A stretch of DNA of 64,000 nt, taken from Aplidium turbinatum. Lineage: Eukaryota > Chordata > Ascidiacea > Aplousobranchia > Polyclinidae. Under the pieces are notes generated by a model. It did no database searches. It was given only the letters and a program-made list of their open reading frames with translations, and had not been told where the DNA came from. The first letter of the stretch is position 1, and the number at the start of each line of letters is the position of its first letter. Location: the NCBI GenBank assembly GCA_918807975.1, contig OU964918.1:48902477-48966476 (forward strand), written 5' to 3'. This document shows, one piece after another, positions 24,742 to 36,607 of this stretch. A program made the translations under genes and the position numbers.

Positions 24742-25020
24742 ATTTTCCATTACCACAACAAAGTATTTTTCCGGACCACATCGGAAAGACACTGAAGAGT
24801 GAAGAGCAGATAGTCTTTGATCTCATCGCTAAAGATAAGCAGACCCTCTGATCCGTTTGGCGAAGAAAGGATGACGCAATCGTGGATGACATGGCCTGCG
24901 GTCTGTTTCTCAGCCTGACACTCGTAGAAAGATGCCACTAAGTCCAGAGTTGAACCGAAAAGCCCCACGCCGTGCAAAGTCGTTGTGACGCACAAAGTCG
25001 AAAAGGTCAGCACCTTATCA
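24742..25020 (-). mobile_element. Old fragment of the same non-LTR family
   Basis: The 87-residue minus-strand frame (24750-25013) keeps GVGLFGS, the degenerate zinc motif CQAEKQTAGHVIHDC and NGSEGLLIFSDEIKDYLL, aligning with the LINE C-termini at 22582 and 56174. It is diverged and lies about 70 bp past the SRRD stop codon. Confidence 0.7.
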
Positions 25021-25089
25021 AAAAGGATAAGCCAATGTGCGAAGTTTCAACAGCATTTTCTATGCACGTCGATCCATACAAAAGCCGAA

Positions 25090-26330
25090 TCAACAATCAT
25101 TTAGAAAATTGTGCTTTAACTTGGAGCATAGGTTGGTAGGAAAACTTATTACGGAGGTGTCATTAAATATTGTGTCATCTTCTTTCCACATGGGCAAAAG
25201 TGTTTCTGAAAACAAACCCCATTCGTTGAGAAGAGGTAAGAACTTGCATTCGTTTTTTAAAATACGCGACGGCGTTGTCTCAAAAATCAAGTCGAAACTA
25301 TTTCCAACGATGATAAGGTTCGGCAAACGTTGATGCGACCAGTTGGCAGACAAGAGATTATCCGTCAGCCACTTATCGCAGTGGATCATGTAGAACAAGG
25401 TTGGTGATTCGACAAGACGTTTGCCTTCCTCGTTATTTCCTATCAAACTGATGTTGAGACCTGCAAAGAGGGCGTAAAATTGAAGTAAACGGAAAGTAAT
25501 AAAACAAGTTGATGACAATAAAACCTATAAAATGCAGCTTATCTCAACAAAGCGGATAGTCGATCGATAGCAGAGGCATGCTCAAGCATTTATGAGGCAT
25601 GCTCAAGCATTTATGAGGCATGCTCAAGCATTTATGTTAAAACGCTACTTTCACAATTTAATAAATTTTTTTATTAATTTTTATCCAGACTGTTCGCAAT
25701 AATCTGTAAAATGCGACAAACCGGGCAAACATGATACAACTAAAAGTATTTTCAATGTTTATTTATGTTACACTTTGCCTGCTGTGGTGCCAATAGAATT
25801 ATAAAGCTTTTATAAAGAGTTTGCTTTGTTGTACCACAGACATACAAGACGATATAATTATGTAAAACAAATTTTAAAGAGAAAGCGTTGCAATGAAACT
25901 CACTCTTCAGTAAATCAACATCGCTATGATCAAACACTGGATCATACGCATAGCAAATAGGAGATGATCTATCTGGTGGTTCTGAAGCATCCACTCGAGC
26001 AAGGGTTACGAAATCACGAATAATTAGAAACAAAGCCAGCTGATACACAGATATGCGGCCGATAGAAGGCTTTCCCAGGCCATAGCAAACAATCTCTTTC
26101 ACTTGTTTTATTCCGCGATCATGCAGCACATTGTTTAGTCTTGAAATAGTTTCTTGGCAGAAATCACTCGCTTTCAGCTTCTTCATGAAGCGTTCCACAC
26201 TTTTTCGTGTAAACTTTTCATCGCTGACGTGAGTGGTGTCGTCAGAAAGAGCGGTTGAAGTAAGAACGGTTTCCTTCAGACGATTCTTTTTTCGTTTTTT
26301 GTAAGGAACAGTCCTCCATTCTGCTTCCAT
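25090..26330 (-). CDS. SRRD: SRR1-like domain protein, two exons
   Basis: Exon 1 is 26330-25904 and exon 2 is 25460-25090, joined in phase 1 (donor AGA|GTGAG, acceptor TTTGCAG|GTC), giving 265 residues. The N-terminus is lysine-rich (YKKRKKNRLKE). The SRR1 signature follows: VCYGLGKPSIGRISVYQLAL at 81-100, CYAYDPVF at 126-133, NEEGKR at 152-157 and TLFYMIHCDKWLTDNLL at 163-179. Family members act in circadian and heme-linked transcriptional regulation in plants, yeast and mammals, but the biochemical activity is poorly defined. The start was chosen as the first methionine of the open frame, with the usual SRRD-like N-terminus. The 443-bp intron contains a 21-bp triplicated repeat. It lies on the same strand as CWC27 with 1.6 kb between them, and length fits the family. 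Confidence 0.9.
25574..25636. repeat. 21-bp unit repeated three times in the SRRD intron
   Basis: Three identical copies of AGGCATGCTCAAGCATTTATG lie head to tail. The core GCATGCTCAAGCAT is partly self-complementary. Confidence 0.9.
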
Positions 26331-27188
26331 ACAGCAAATATAGATACTAAGTGACTATCAAGCTAAAAAGGAGAGCGAGGGTTAGTTGAAACAGAGATGA
26401 TTTAATGATCGTACCAAGTAGCCTAGGGTTGTTAAAATATATTAGGTATAGGTAGCCAAAACAATGAGAACGATGGGAAAAAATGTCATATGGAGGCAAT
26501 TTTTTTTTTAATATACGATTTGAACAGCAAATTAACTTGTTTAAAAATTGTCTATGAAACAACGTTCTTCAGAACTTGCAATGAAACATACACGTTTTCA
26601 TCTTCAAAATAATTAACTACATTACCAAGAAGTTTTATATCACAATCAAATGTAGCCTACTATGATTGTTTCTGAGTTCGTTCTCTTGTTGAAAAGTGAA
26701 CATGGTAAGTGTAAGCATGATGTTCAAACAAAACATAATTCGGCGTATTACTCGTTGGAAAGAATAAACACTACGCCATAAACACCAAAGTATGATTTTA
26801 AATTATACAAATAGTGTAGCAAATGATGATACTGCCTTCATCGATTGCAGTGTGGAGCCCCTTTGACTATAAATCTTGATTTCTCTCATGATTATGAACA
26901 ATACATTGCTCTAGAGAGAAATGCCTACGGCCTTTCTTACGGCTATGGCCTGCTGAACTGATACGAAAAAAAAAAACAATGCTGTTTTCAGCTTGTGATC
27001 TTGTCAACATCAGTTGATAGTATGTCACATTCTATAGTTTATATTCACATTCAAATAGCAAAAGTTCTTCACTGGATAACTGTTTGCTTTCACTGGCAAC
27101 TCTTCAATAGGAATTTAGAGGATCTTGATGAACACTGAGCAGGGATACGAACTGTTGGGATACCATCACAATTGGAACAGAAAGGTTT
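26331..27188. other. Intergenic between SRRD and the minisatellite
   Basis: This should hold the SRRD promoter, but no TATA-like or other motif stands out. A small inverted repeat with GGCC-containing arms lies near 26915-26950. Confidence 0.4.
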
Positions 27189-27874
27189 TCACAACCAATC
27201 ACGACTATCATCTATCTCTTCTATGGCGGTCCGATCTGTGGCGGTCCGATCTGTGGCTGTCCGATCTGTGGCTGTCCGATCTGTGGCTGTCCGATCTGTG
27301 ACTGTCCGATCTGTGACTGTCCGATCTGTGACTGTCCGATCTGTGGCTGTCTGACCCGTGGCGGTCGGATCTGTGGTTTTTGTCTTTGTGATCTCTGCAC
27401 AGAAAAAAATAAAAGTCAATTTCCAGAAATGCATTTGACAAAACACAAAACAATGACGTTGATAATACATATGGAAGATTTTGGTACGTTTTATAAGATT
27501 GTAAGTCGGGAGTCATGAGCATCTAAACAAAACTATCGTTGTGTTTCAATGGCTGTAGTGTAGCTTATGGTCAGCAAAGCGAGGCTGCCAATCATCTCCT
27601 TCATCTCTAAATATGTTGCAGGTGAGAACAAACCAGCCGTCTTTGGGTTTGTTTTCACTGTAAAGTTTTCAAATTTTCTTTTACGTTGAGATGATTGGTG
27701 GACCGTGCTTTGCTTTTGGTACATCATAGCCAAAGAGAACATAAACAATAAACATATTAAAGAAAAGAAATAAAATAATTTCATACAAAAGGTGTCCAAA
27801 TCTGATTCCGCGCCATTTGCATACTTTCGTTCACCCCAACAACAAACGTCATTCGATACCAACCTACACAACAC
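27189..27874 (-). CDS. Possible small gene: single-pass N-terminus plus minisatellite-encoded repeats
   Basis: Minus strand. A 113-residue frame (27874-27533) has one strong membrane segment, KLFYFFSLICLLFMFSLAMM, followed by a basic stretch (QRKRKFENF). Downstream, a good splice acceptor (TTTTTCTGTGCAG|AGATCAC, near 27398) opens a frame of pentapeptide repeats (TATDR / TVTDR) that ends EEIDDSRDWL at 27189. A weak donor inside the first frame (GGCTG|GTTTGT, about 27633) would join them in phase. I recognise neither part. The repeat has a 15-bp period, so it stays open in several frames by default, which weakens the case. It may be noncoding. Confidence 0.25.
27225..27375. repeat. 15-bp minisatellite, about 10 copies
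   Basis: The unit GTCCGATCTGTGGCT is repeated with small variants (GTGACT, GTGGCG). The variants are clustered, suggesting recent local expansion. Confidence 0.95.
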
Positions 27875-27952
27875 AATATGACGCCCGACAACCCCTCAAG
27901 CGGATGACATGATATTAGAACAAGCTAAAAAGAAATTTAGTCGAGTAAACTG

Positions 27953-30900
27953 TTACTTTTTTGACTTTTCTCTTCTTCGTTTGTTGAGAGGATTGCGAGG
28001 ATCCGAAAGGTCGTATCTGTCCTCGTTCACTTCTCTGTTCATGTCCTTCGCATCTCGTAGCTCAGCGTCGTTTTTCAAGGAATGCGACCACCTGTCGAGA
28101 AATGTACAAAATCATAAATACCAGTAAAAAAAGCGACTTCATGTGAACTTTTGACAGAAATGGTCGTCATACTGTATGTGCGGGCAGTCTATGACGTTTT
28201 TTACACCTGTTTCGTGTTGCTTTGCCGACTAAATACAATAAAGTAATCAATATCTAAAACATTCATATTTCTTGCTTTATCCTTACCAAGCAATTAGATC
28301 AAATGACATTGTTTTGGGGCTCTATATAGCCTACTTAGATCGAGGAGACAAATAGTTACAAAACCAATCCTAACCATCCGGCATCTTCGTCTTCTGCATC
28401 TTCCGAGGGTTCCTTTTCTTCTTCTTCAACAGCATGCATCTTGCTCTTGAACTTGTCCAGGAGTGCAAGTGTCTAAAATAAATGCGGCTCTTCAATGTTA
28501 AAATGCACTCAGCAAAACGGCAACAAAGTAATTTTTTTTAGATTTTATCCAATAAAAAATTTATCATAATGGTATGAAGGCAGAAGCAACGTAAACAATC
28601 AAACATACATCGGCTTCTCGGTTGGAACCCTTCTCTTTGTTTTTCATCGACTTCTCCTTGTAAAGCTTCTGCTGGTTCTTGTAATCAGCAAATTCAGGAT
28701 TGTTTTTTGATACTTCGTCTGTGTATGTTAAAACAACAAAGAAATGTCGCAGTCAAATCCATAAGTACAAGTCAAACCTAAATATATCTCTATGCACTAT
28801 GCAGATATCAGAAAAACAGTTTTGTAGTTATCATAGAAGAAAAATTCAAAAAGTGGTGAGGATAGTGGTGAGATATCAGAAAAACAGTTCTGTAATTATC
28901 ATAGAAGAAAAATTCAAAAACTTGTACAAACATCAAGAGGCACACGCAACAAGTACACCACAGTAGTGGTTTGAAATAAGTTCACTTCAACATCATTACA
29001 AACAGCTAAATTTTCAATGTAAGCAAAGTATCTAAACATGTACGATTCTGTTCACCAACCATCGCTGCTTTCATCTGAATCTTTTTTTTCTGTCTTGGCA
29101 GCTTCCGTCTTTCGAGAGCGTAATATTTCACGAGCAAGTTTTCGTGATTCCTTCCTCAACATGTCACTAAAACATCACTTTGTGAGACAGATTGGAAGGT
29201 TGTTACCATGACGATAGATAAAATAAAAGTTTGTTCAAAAATGCAAATCATTCATTCGTCAGACACTTCTTCCAAAAACGAATTACTCTAGTTATGCTAG
29301 AAAATAATTCCATGGAAAGATGAACGCTACAACGCAAAAAAAGAGAGACAGCACCGGCTTTGGAAAATTTTAACAAATACATGAACTCATTAGAAAGTAG
29401 TAGTACCTCCTCGGAAAATCAATAATGCTTTTACTAATAAAACTTTACAACTAAGGATGTTTTACCAACTTTGTACGAACAGTATGCAAGAAGTCGTAGA
29501 CTAAACCACTTTGCTTGCAAAACTGCTTCACATTTATCAACATAGTTTGAACGTACCTCTCTGTTAGAGTGGTCTTCGCTGTTCCATTTGTATCCAACTG
29601 CAATACAGAAGGTTTCATAATTGACTAAATAATTTCACATGCTGATTTTACAAATTTTGTTTTACACAACAATTAAAACCAACCTTCGCTTTTTTGTCTT
29701 GTGCAGAAGCAGCAACTTTTAGTTTGTCTTTGACATTTTGCAAACGATCCTCTTGAAGGGAGTTATCCTCAGCACCAACTTCTTCAATGTCAGACTGTTA
29801 GAATACGTTATTGTGACAAAATATGTCAAAATGTTCAGATATGAAAAAAATGGAACTAGGACAGTTCGAAAGGTTTTGGTGAAAAATAAAAGCCAATGAG
29901 TGGAAACAAGATTAATTTTTTCACAAAGAATGTAAATTCGAAACGAAACAAAATTAAAACATCAAATTTTCAAAACGAAATGTTTTTGTGTTGAACACTC
30001 GTAAGTTCGAAAGATTGGCAAGTTGTTTTATTTCGAATCCACGAAATAAGTCGTGTTTTCTTCAAGATGAAACGAAACCAAGCAAGACAAAATTATGTCG
30101 GTGAGTTGAAATAATCTATTTCGAGATATATTTTAAATGAACAGCCTTGGTAAAAGCAAATTTTTATCGCTAAAACCCATGTGCTTTTCATTGAGACTGA
30201 CACAAGCGTTAGCAGTAAAATGCTTCTTGCTATTTGATTCGATACCGAAGCGGTGGCGTACATTTTCATCGTTAAACTTCCGTTTCGAGTTTTTTTTCTC
30301 TTCAACGACAGGTATCGAACTGAGTTTGGGACCATTGGCGAGATCGTGACTGCTCTTGCTGACTGTCGCATGTTTCTGCACACAAAGAAATGAAATGGAG
30401 CTGGCGATGAACGGTGAATGAGTTAGCTTGAGGTACACACAACACTAAGACACCAACTCGATTTCTACGAGTCCAGTGACTGCTTGTCAATTGTAATTTG
30501 TGCAAACGTGAACCAAGATGAAGAAAACTGGAGTTAACTTTTTTGTTGAAGTTTTTCTTTAAATGTTTTGGTCAAGCTAAAACGCTAAATGAATGAACTT
30601 GCGTCGTTATTCATGCCATGAGACCTTCATGTTACAATCAAAGATTTCTTCTTGCTGGTCAAGCACAAATCACGGCCTTCACAACAGTACTCTCATGACA
30701 AACACACGAACTCTAAACTGGCAAATAATCTTATTTTTTAACACTGTGTATTGAGTGTGTAAGTGTGTATTGTGTAATATACAAAATGCCTTTGTCAACA
30801 TTGAACCTCCATGCAGCACAAACCTTGTCAAATTGCCTGGTATCATTTTCTTCTTCTTCGGCTTCCTCACCAAATGAGAGTAGTTTAAAGTCTCTAAAAG

Positions 30901-33900
30901 AAATCAAAGCTGTGCAAAGTGTGCATTGACGTAATAATTATAATTGCGAAATACAACACAAATATTATAATATAAGCTATTTATTTTTAGTCAGGTGTCT
31001 ACAACCTACATTTTAAACAGAATTTTATAACATTGTAAGATTACGTTGTAAGAAACCTCCAAACTACAAAGTTAAGTACAAACAAAATTACTTTGTAGCT
31101 TTCATATTGCTTTTTTTCTTTTTCTTTTCTTCGGCTTTTTTCTTCTCAGGAACATGCCTCGGTACAATATCATCGAACGGGTTTGCTAAGACCTTTGTAT
31201 AAAAGACCGGATTATTATAGTCATTTTAGTTTACTGTACATTTTCAATAAACATGAAAATGAGTTAGTTTCATAGTTTTTTTTATGCACATACCTTGCAC
31301 CATTTAATCACCGGAGGATTGATAGGTCGTTCATTGTCATCTGTGTCCACCTCACCTAGCCTCACTAAATTGTACACTGTGTCACCAGTCACCTAAACAT
31401 CAGCATGAAAATTTAGTATGAAACATGACGTGAAGTTCAAACAAGACTGATTTCAAGGCGATTAGTTGATAATATCAACTCCACAACCTTGTGAATTTCA
31501 AGCTAAAGTTACAGAAACATAGTAAAATAAATCTTTTCATAAAAGAAAAATACAATAGTGAGGAAGTGGCTTTAAAAAGCAAGTATACAAATGCAACTTT
31601 CTGTACCTTTCCGAATATTGTGTGCTTCTTATTTAAATCTGTACATGAAGCAAGAGTAAAGAAAAATTGACTTCCATTGTCATTCGACCCAGCATTTGCC
31701 ATTGCAACAAGACCACGACGCACAAACCGTAATCTTGAGTGGAACTCATCCTTTTAACAAAAAAGACTATAAGAAAATGAAACAATAAATATATACTATT
31801 AATATTAATACTACAAAAAATGCTCACTGTCAAACAAAAAAGCCAAACAAGAGTAAACTACATCAAATTCAGTTACTGTTCAGTATTCACTAAAAACCGC
31901 AACCGGCTGTTTCAGTGTTTCACCCTTATTGGAATCATCACAAGATTTGTATTTAAATAAAAAAACATTTGAATAAGAGCCTTCTGAGTTTTGATGATCC
32001 CTATAAGGGTGAAACAGCATGCTAAAGTTTTTAGGGAATAGTAACTGAGTGTGCAAAAAATATATTTTCTGAAACAAATAAAAAATTTAATGTCAACAAA
32101 TAAAATAAATCAATTTAACAGTTAATAATAACCAATCATAAAACAATCTAATTGTAATAATTTATTAAGATTTATGTCATATTATATTATTTTAATGCAA
32201 AATGTATATATACAACAATTTATTGTTAACCTGGTGTAACAAAGTGGAATCTTTTAAATAGTTAACTTCAATTAACAACTTTAAGTAAGTGGAACTCTAT
32301 TACTTTAAAAGGCTTTCCATAAATTGACTCTCCTCCTTCGCCTGTCCCAGTTGGGTCACCACCTTGCACTATAAAATTGGTGACAATTCTGTGAAATATC
32401 AAGCCGTCATAGTATCCTGCAAATATTCAAAAATCAACAATCAATATTCAAATATAAAACTAAAACTCATCAATAACAAAGTAATAAAAGTAAAAAAGTT
32501 TTTTATAAAGTTTTTTATTTAAAATAAGTTATGCCGGCATCAGAATAACATAAATCGTACTGAATACTGAAACGTTTGGGTGTTCATCAAGACAGTTATT
32601 GCTTCTAGCACAAGTTGCAACGTTCATCTAATGAAAGTGAAAGTATAACCGCACTGCAGTAGGCTATATAACTTTGTAAATGTTATTTTGTATGTTATTC
32701 GCTCTGAGAATGTGTACTGTCATGATGCGTGAAACGTCAGTGAAGCAATAAATCAACCCGTTTGTGGTTGCTTTTACTTTCACTTTCAACAGATGAACGT
32801 TGCAACTATAAAAACAAATATATATGTTAACAAGTGCTTTTATCAGGGTTTGCAATCTACATGTTATTGCTGCCAGTCGCATTATTTTCCACACATTTTT
32901 TAAGGAGCATTTTATTGGGCGGATGGTGGAAAATTATTCCGCCAGAATAACAGTGGTGTTCGGATGCATTTTGGAATTAAAACAGTATCACTCACAAAAC
33001 AACAAACAAGAAAACTGGCAGCAGCGCAAAGGAACATGGAAAGAATAATATTAAACATAAATAGAAAAGAGCCTAAAACGAAAAATCATGGACACAGTAA
33101 TATTGCCAACATTAACATACGGAGCAGAAACATGGTCACTCACAAAACAACAAACAAGAAAACTGGCAGCAGCGCAAAGGAACCTGGAAAGAATAATATC
33201 AAACATAAATAGAAAAGACAAGATTAGAAATGAAGTCATCAGAAACACAACTTGCATCAAAGATGTCATAGAAACAGCAACAAACCTAAAGTGGCAATGG
33301 GCGGGACATGTAGCAAGAATGACAGACAACAGATGGGCCAAGATAACCACAGAATGGACACCAAGATATGCAAGAAAAACTAGAGGGAGACCAAAAAAAA
33401 GATGGCGAGATGACATAGAAGAAAAGATTGGCACCACCTGGATGAGAACAGCGAAAGAAAGAATGATGTGGAAACATATGTGGAGGCCATCTGCCAGCAG
33501 TGGCATGACCGGCTGATGATGATAATCACAAAATGCACAATTGTAATTTTAATACATACAACAATACCACCAAATTATTACACGCTTAAAGAAATACCTT
33601 TCTAAATTCTAGTAAAAAAGAGTATATAAAGATTAAGTTAACAAATACAATTTTCAGGTGGTTAAAAAACTGGTCGCAAATACACACATAGACTATAGAA
33701 TAGTATCATTAAAATTTATATTCTTCACCACACATAAATGGTAAACAATCTTTCAAATGTCAACAAAAGCATAAAAAATCAACAACTCACCTTCCATGCA
33801 AAGCTGAACAAAATTCCTGCATGCCAATGGAGCTTCTTTTGACCATAGCTCAATATCTATATCTCCAAGTGACGTGTGGAGCAAAACCTTGCCAGATGTC

Positions 33901-33929
33901 GGCGGCTCTTTGATGTAAATGTTACTCAT
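27953..33929 (-). CDS. CWC27: Spliceosome-associated cyclophilin CWC27, complete, 13 exons
   Basis: Exons: 33929-33791, 32416-32304, 31750-31607, 31392-31294, 31192-31092, 30893-30824, 30375-30262, 29794-29684, 29597-29557, 29166-29060, 28718-28609, 28472-28375, 28091-27953. They sum to 1386 nt, or 461 residues (human is about 472), with phase kept throughout and GT-AG introns; the exon 7 donor (AAT|GTACGC) is the least certain. CWC27 joins the activated spliceosome and works with CWC22/eIF4AIII, linking splicing to exon-junction deposition. The N-terminal PPIase domain (about 12-165) keeps R56, F61, Q64 and H127, but D122 replaces the catalytic tryptophan of cyclophilin A, as an acidic residue does in human CWC27, so isomerase activity is probably absent. 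A lysine/acidic linker follows, then LSSIPVVEE, an arginine/lysine helix and the conserved tail [16 protein letters not shown]. Introns hold foldback and RTE-type insertions. Confidence 0.96.
28804..28920. repeat. 68-bp tandem duplication in CWC27 intron 10
   Basis: GATATCAGAAAAACAGTT at 28804 recurs at 28872 with the following sequence (ATCATAGAAGAAAAATTC) also duplicated. The copies differ by a few bases. Confidence 0.85.
31868..32050. repeat. Foldback repeat in CWC27 intron 2
   Basis: The left arm (31869-31938) and right arm (31992-32050) pair over most of their length: TCAGTTACTGTTC with GGGAATAGTAACTGA at the outside, and GCTGTTTCAGTGTTTCACCC with GGGTGAAACAGC inside. Confidence 0.8.
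32614..32806. repeat. Foldback repeat in CWC27 intron 1
   Basis: GTTGCAACGTTCATCT at the left pairs with AGATGAACGTTGCAAC at the right, and GAAAGTGAAAGTA with TACTTTCACTTTC inside. The loop is about 120 bp. Confidence 0.85.
32984..33530 (+). mobile_element. 5'-truncated RTE-type LINE 3' end, antisense in CWC27 intron 1
   Basis: A 142-residue plus-strand frame (33088-33516) reads [20 protein letters not shown], then [20 protein letters not shown] and [18 protein letters not shown], the well-known C-terminus of RTE-clade reverse transcriptases. It ends with a GATGATGATA tail. A 77-bp part of the same coding region (32984-33060) is duplicated directly upstream, so the copy is rearranged at its 5' end. 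Confidence 0.9.
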
Positions 33930-34089
33930 CTAGGCTTGTGATGTTTTCAATTACAGTACTTAGTCACTCAATCAAAAACTCAAGCATTATTTGCTGCAAT
34001 AAAACATGTCGAATCAGCATGGATTGATGTATTTTGTGGAAAGCCTAGCAAGGTAACATATTGAATAAGGCTATTTGAATAAGACAATA

Positions 34090-34400
34090 TTGATTGATTG
34101 AATCTTTATCCTCGGACTGGGAAAGCTTCTTGCAGAGCTTAATCCTGGCAGTTTTGCATACTTGTAGAGACTTTGAATCACTGATGCAGGCCCGGTTACC
34201 GAGATTGACAGAGTGCAGTTTCCGATTGTTAAAAGTCTTGTTACTGGGAAACTAGTCCATCCATTAGATGCCGCTGAATAGAGAGCAGTCTCTAACGTGC
34301 GTTGCTCAAGCGCACACCCCGAGAGTCGAACCAGCGCCGCTTGATCTTGAAGCTTCTTCATTTCAGAAGTCATGCGCTAACCCGTTGAGCTATATGGGTT
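34090..34400 (-). repeat. tRNA-derived SINE, near full length
   Basis: On the minus strand: an A-box-like TAGCTCAACGGGTTAGCGC head, the B box GGTTCGACTCTCGGGG, body words AGCAACGC and CTCTCTATTCAGCGGCATCT, then CGGTAACCGGGCCTGCATCA and a 3' end CCCAGTCCGAGGATAAAGAT followed by a TCAA-type short tail. Confidence 0.8.
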
Positions 34401-34418
34401 TAATATAAAAATAATTAC

Positions 34419-34508
34419 AAGTGGAACAACAATTCTGACTGTTTTTGTTAAGTGGAGATGTTGCTTTTCATCACTTAACAAAAACAGTCAGATTTGTTAT
34501 TCCACTTA
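34419..34508. repeat. 90-bp hairpin with ~37-bp arms
   Basis: AAGTGGAACAACAATTCTGA pairs with TCAGATTTGTTATTCCACTT, and CTGTTTTTGTTAAGTG with CACTTAACAAAAACAG. The loop is short. It is a separate family from the 85-bp palindromes. Confidence 0.85.
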
Positions 34509-34514
34509 ATTATG

Positions 34515-34740
34515 GTACCGGTACTGAAGAAATGAGGAAAATTCTCATCAACTCCATCTCCTGGTATATATATGGCCGAGTTGATGTAACAACCGGGGAT
34601 GTCATCACAAAGCTACCGTAGTTGGTGAATACTACACAGCAGTCGAAATTGAAAAGGCAAAAGATGTTATTGAAAAGGCAACAACCAGCTGCATTCGAAG
34701 TGAAAGTTCGTTGGTCTGTCATGGGATGCCACAAAATATT
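34515..34740 (+). pseudogene. Possible repetitive-protein coding fragment
   Basis: The plus strand reads RKILINSISWYIYGRVDVTT and, in another frame, VGEYYTAVEIEKAKDVIEKA. The second resembles a helical motif found in proteins of repetitive invertebrate elements, from memory only. The frame is broken and no element ends are seen. Confidence 0.3.
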
Positions 34741-34796
34741 TTTCTCTACTGAAGGGTGCCGTTAGCCTAAAAAGGTTGGGAAGCAGTGCTTTAAGA

Positions 34797-35314
34797 CAGT
34801 GATGAGCAACCTTTTCGTGACTGTGGACCATAAATTTTTTTTAGAAATCTCTGTGGACCATAGCCTATTTTGTATATCAGATTTATAATTGTGGCTTAAG
34901 TTTAGAAAAACAACATAGTGATAAGTAGTAAATTTAACCAAATATTTATAAGTAATAATTGACCAAGTATCATAAAATTTTACGTCAGTGACTGCCTTGT
35001 TCTGTCACACATTAAGTTTGTTGTTTGTCACACATTAAGTCATAATTACAAGTAAAAGTTTGATTCAATCTTAATCTTACTGTACTACGCTTATTAATAT
35101 CAAGTCGGTTTCTTTTTTTACAAAAAATGTCATTAATAACAGAAAATCCAGCCTCAACTAACCATGTTGTTGGAAAGGATATGATGAAACATTGTACGAT
35201 TTCGTAAATCTGTAGATTATTATTTATTATTTTAAATAATTATTTTATCCGTGGACCACCGAAAATTCTCTGTGGACCACTTGGGGTCCACCTGGACCAC
35301 GTTGCTCTTCACTG
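34797..35314. mobile_element. Non-autonomous hAT-type element (518 bp)
   Basis: Left end CAGTGATGAGCAAC and right end GTTGCTCTTCACTG are inverted copies (one mismatch). The perfect 8-bp duplication CTTTAAGA lies at 34789-34796 and 35315-35322. GTGGACCA words near both ends are typical of the group. No transposase frame remains. Confidence 0.9.
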
Positions 35315-36143
35315 CTTTAAGAGATACAAAGTAAGAAGTTTTACGGATGGTTTGAAATTGTTGAGATCCTGCACAATCATATTGAAATTTCTGGTGTCAA
35401 GGGTGGTTAAAAGGACAAGCTAGCTACCTAGTGGAGTACCGTAGCCGGATGCAACCTAGTTCGTACCCTGAACAGTTCGGACCCTCAGTTCGTACCCTAA
35501 AAAGATCGAAAGAAAAAATTAAAAAAAGCGGAAGTCGCTGATCGCAGTTTCCGCAAACATTTTAAAATTTTCCCCCTGAAAAGATCGATAGAAAGATAGC
35601 ACAAAGCCGAAGTCGCTGATCGCAGTTTCCGCTAACCTTAACCAGCATAGGCTAATCTATGCTCTAACCACAGACATCTTATTATAACTAGACTGCGCTT
35701 CTCGTATTTCGATTGAAGAAATTGAAAAAAGGCGGCGGCCATTGTTAGTGTCTCAAACTCGCGTGAAAGCTGCGCTGTTAACGATAACATTTCTGAGCTG
35801 GTTGCGCTTCTGCAGAAAACTAACTTGTTAACTATAATTTAGAACTTTGGTGTAATAGAGGTTTTAGTCATCTATGAAATGAATAAAAGCATGTATTAAA
35901 TTGCACAGTAGCTTGCATTGATTTTAAAGTTGTATAAGCATAACGTTTATTAAAACCAAGTCTCATTTTTCAAAAAAAGTTTTGAAGTTACATCGTTTTA
36001 ATTTTATAAGCATAAAATTTACAAGCATACCAATCGTAATTTTTTATGAAAATATTATCATGTCTAAGCATCCCAGTTTTCAAATCACATTATTTCAAGT
36101 GAACAAGGATTCCGTGACCGGTTTCGCTCTTCTTAGAGCACAT

Positions 36144-36223
36144 CAGACAGACTCAGGTTTCGAACCTAGACCTCCTGGTGTCTACAGCCAGACAAGTCTG
36201 ATATTTTAACTACTCGGCCCACC
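36144..36223 (-). repeat. tRNA-Leu-like sequence (pseudo-tRNA or SINE head)
   Basis: On the minus strand: GGGCCGAGTAGTTAAAATATC (A box), TCAGACTTGTCTGG, a long variable-arm-like stretch, and a B box GGTTCGAAACC. The acceptor stem does not pair well, so it is probably a tRNA-derived repeat. Confidence 0.5.
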
Positions 36224-36607
36224 AATGTTCCATGTTTCAATGGTGGCAGATTAGGATTATGTCTGCTTGAACCCCTCTACTCGACAGAGCTTATGCGATC
36301 TCATAGTAGCCTATAGTATATACCCAATTAAAATTCACAATATGTCACTCTACAAATAATTTTATTTATTTGGAGTTATGTTTATGCGTCTTGCATAGCC
36401 TACAAGTCGCAATGCACATAGGCCTAAGCGTCTGTCTTCATTAAGCAGATACAAAATAGGCTACAAGGTAGGCTATAGGCTGTTTGAAAACTGGAACTAA
36501 ATTCAAAAATAGCCTATCATTGGCCAACAGTGCGCATAATCATAATAATAATAGGCTAGTCGTGTTTTTATTTAAGCCCATGCGGCAGTTAACTTTTCGT
36601 ATGTTTT

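Noticed and set aside
25574-25636. CRISPR-like array
   Set aside because: Three identical abutting units without spacers in a eukaryotic intron; a simple tandem repeat.
34116-34373. A 100-residue minus-strand frame as a protein
   Set aside because: It lies wholly within a tRNA-derived SINE; similar frames appear in other SINE copies by chance.
36144-36223. A functional tRNA-Leu gene
   Set aside because: A and B boxes look right but the acceptor stem and anticodon arm do not pair well; better read as a tRNA-derived repeat.
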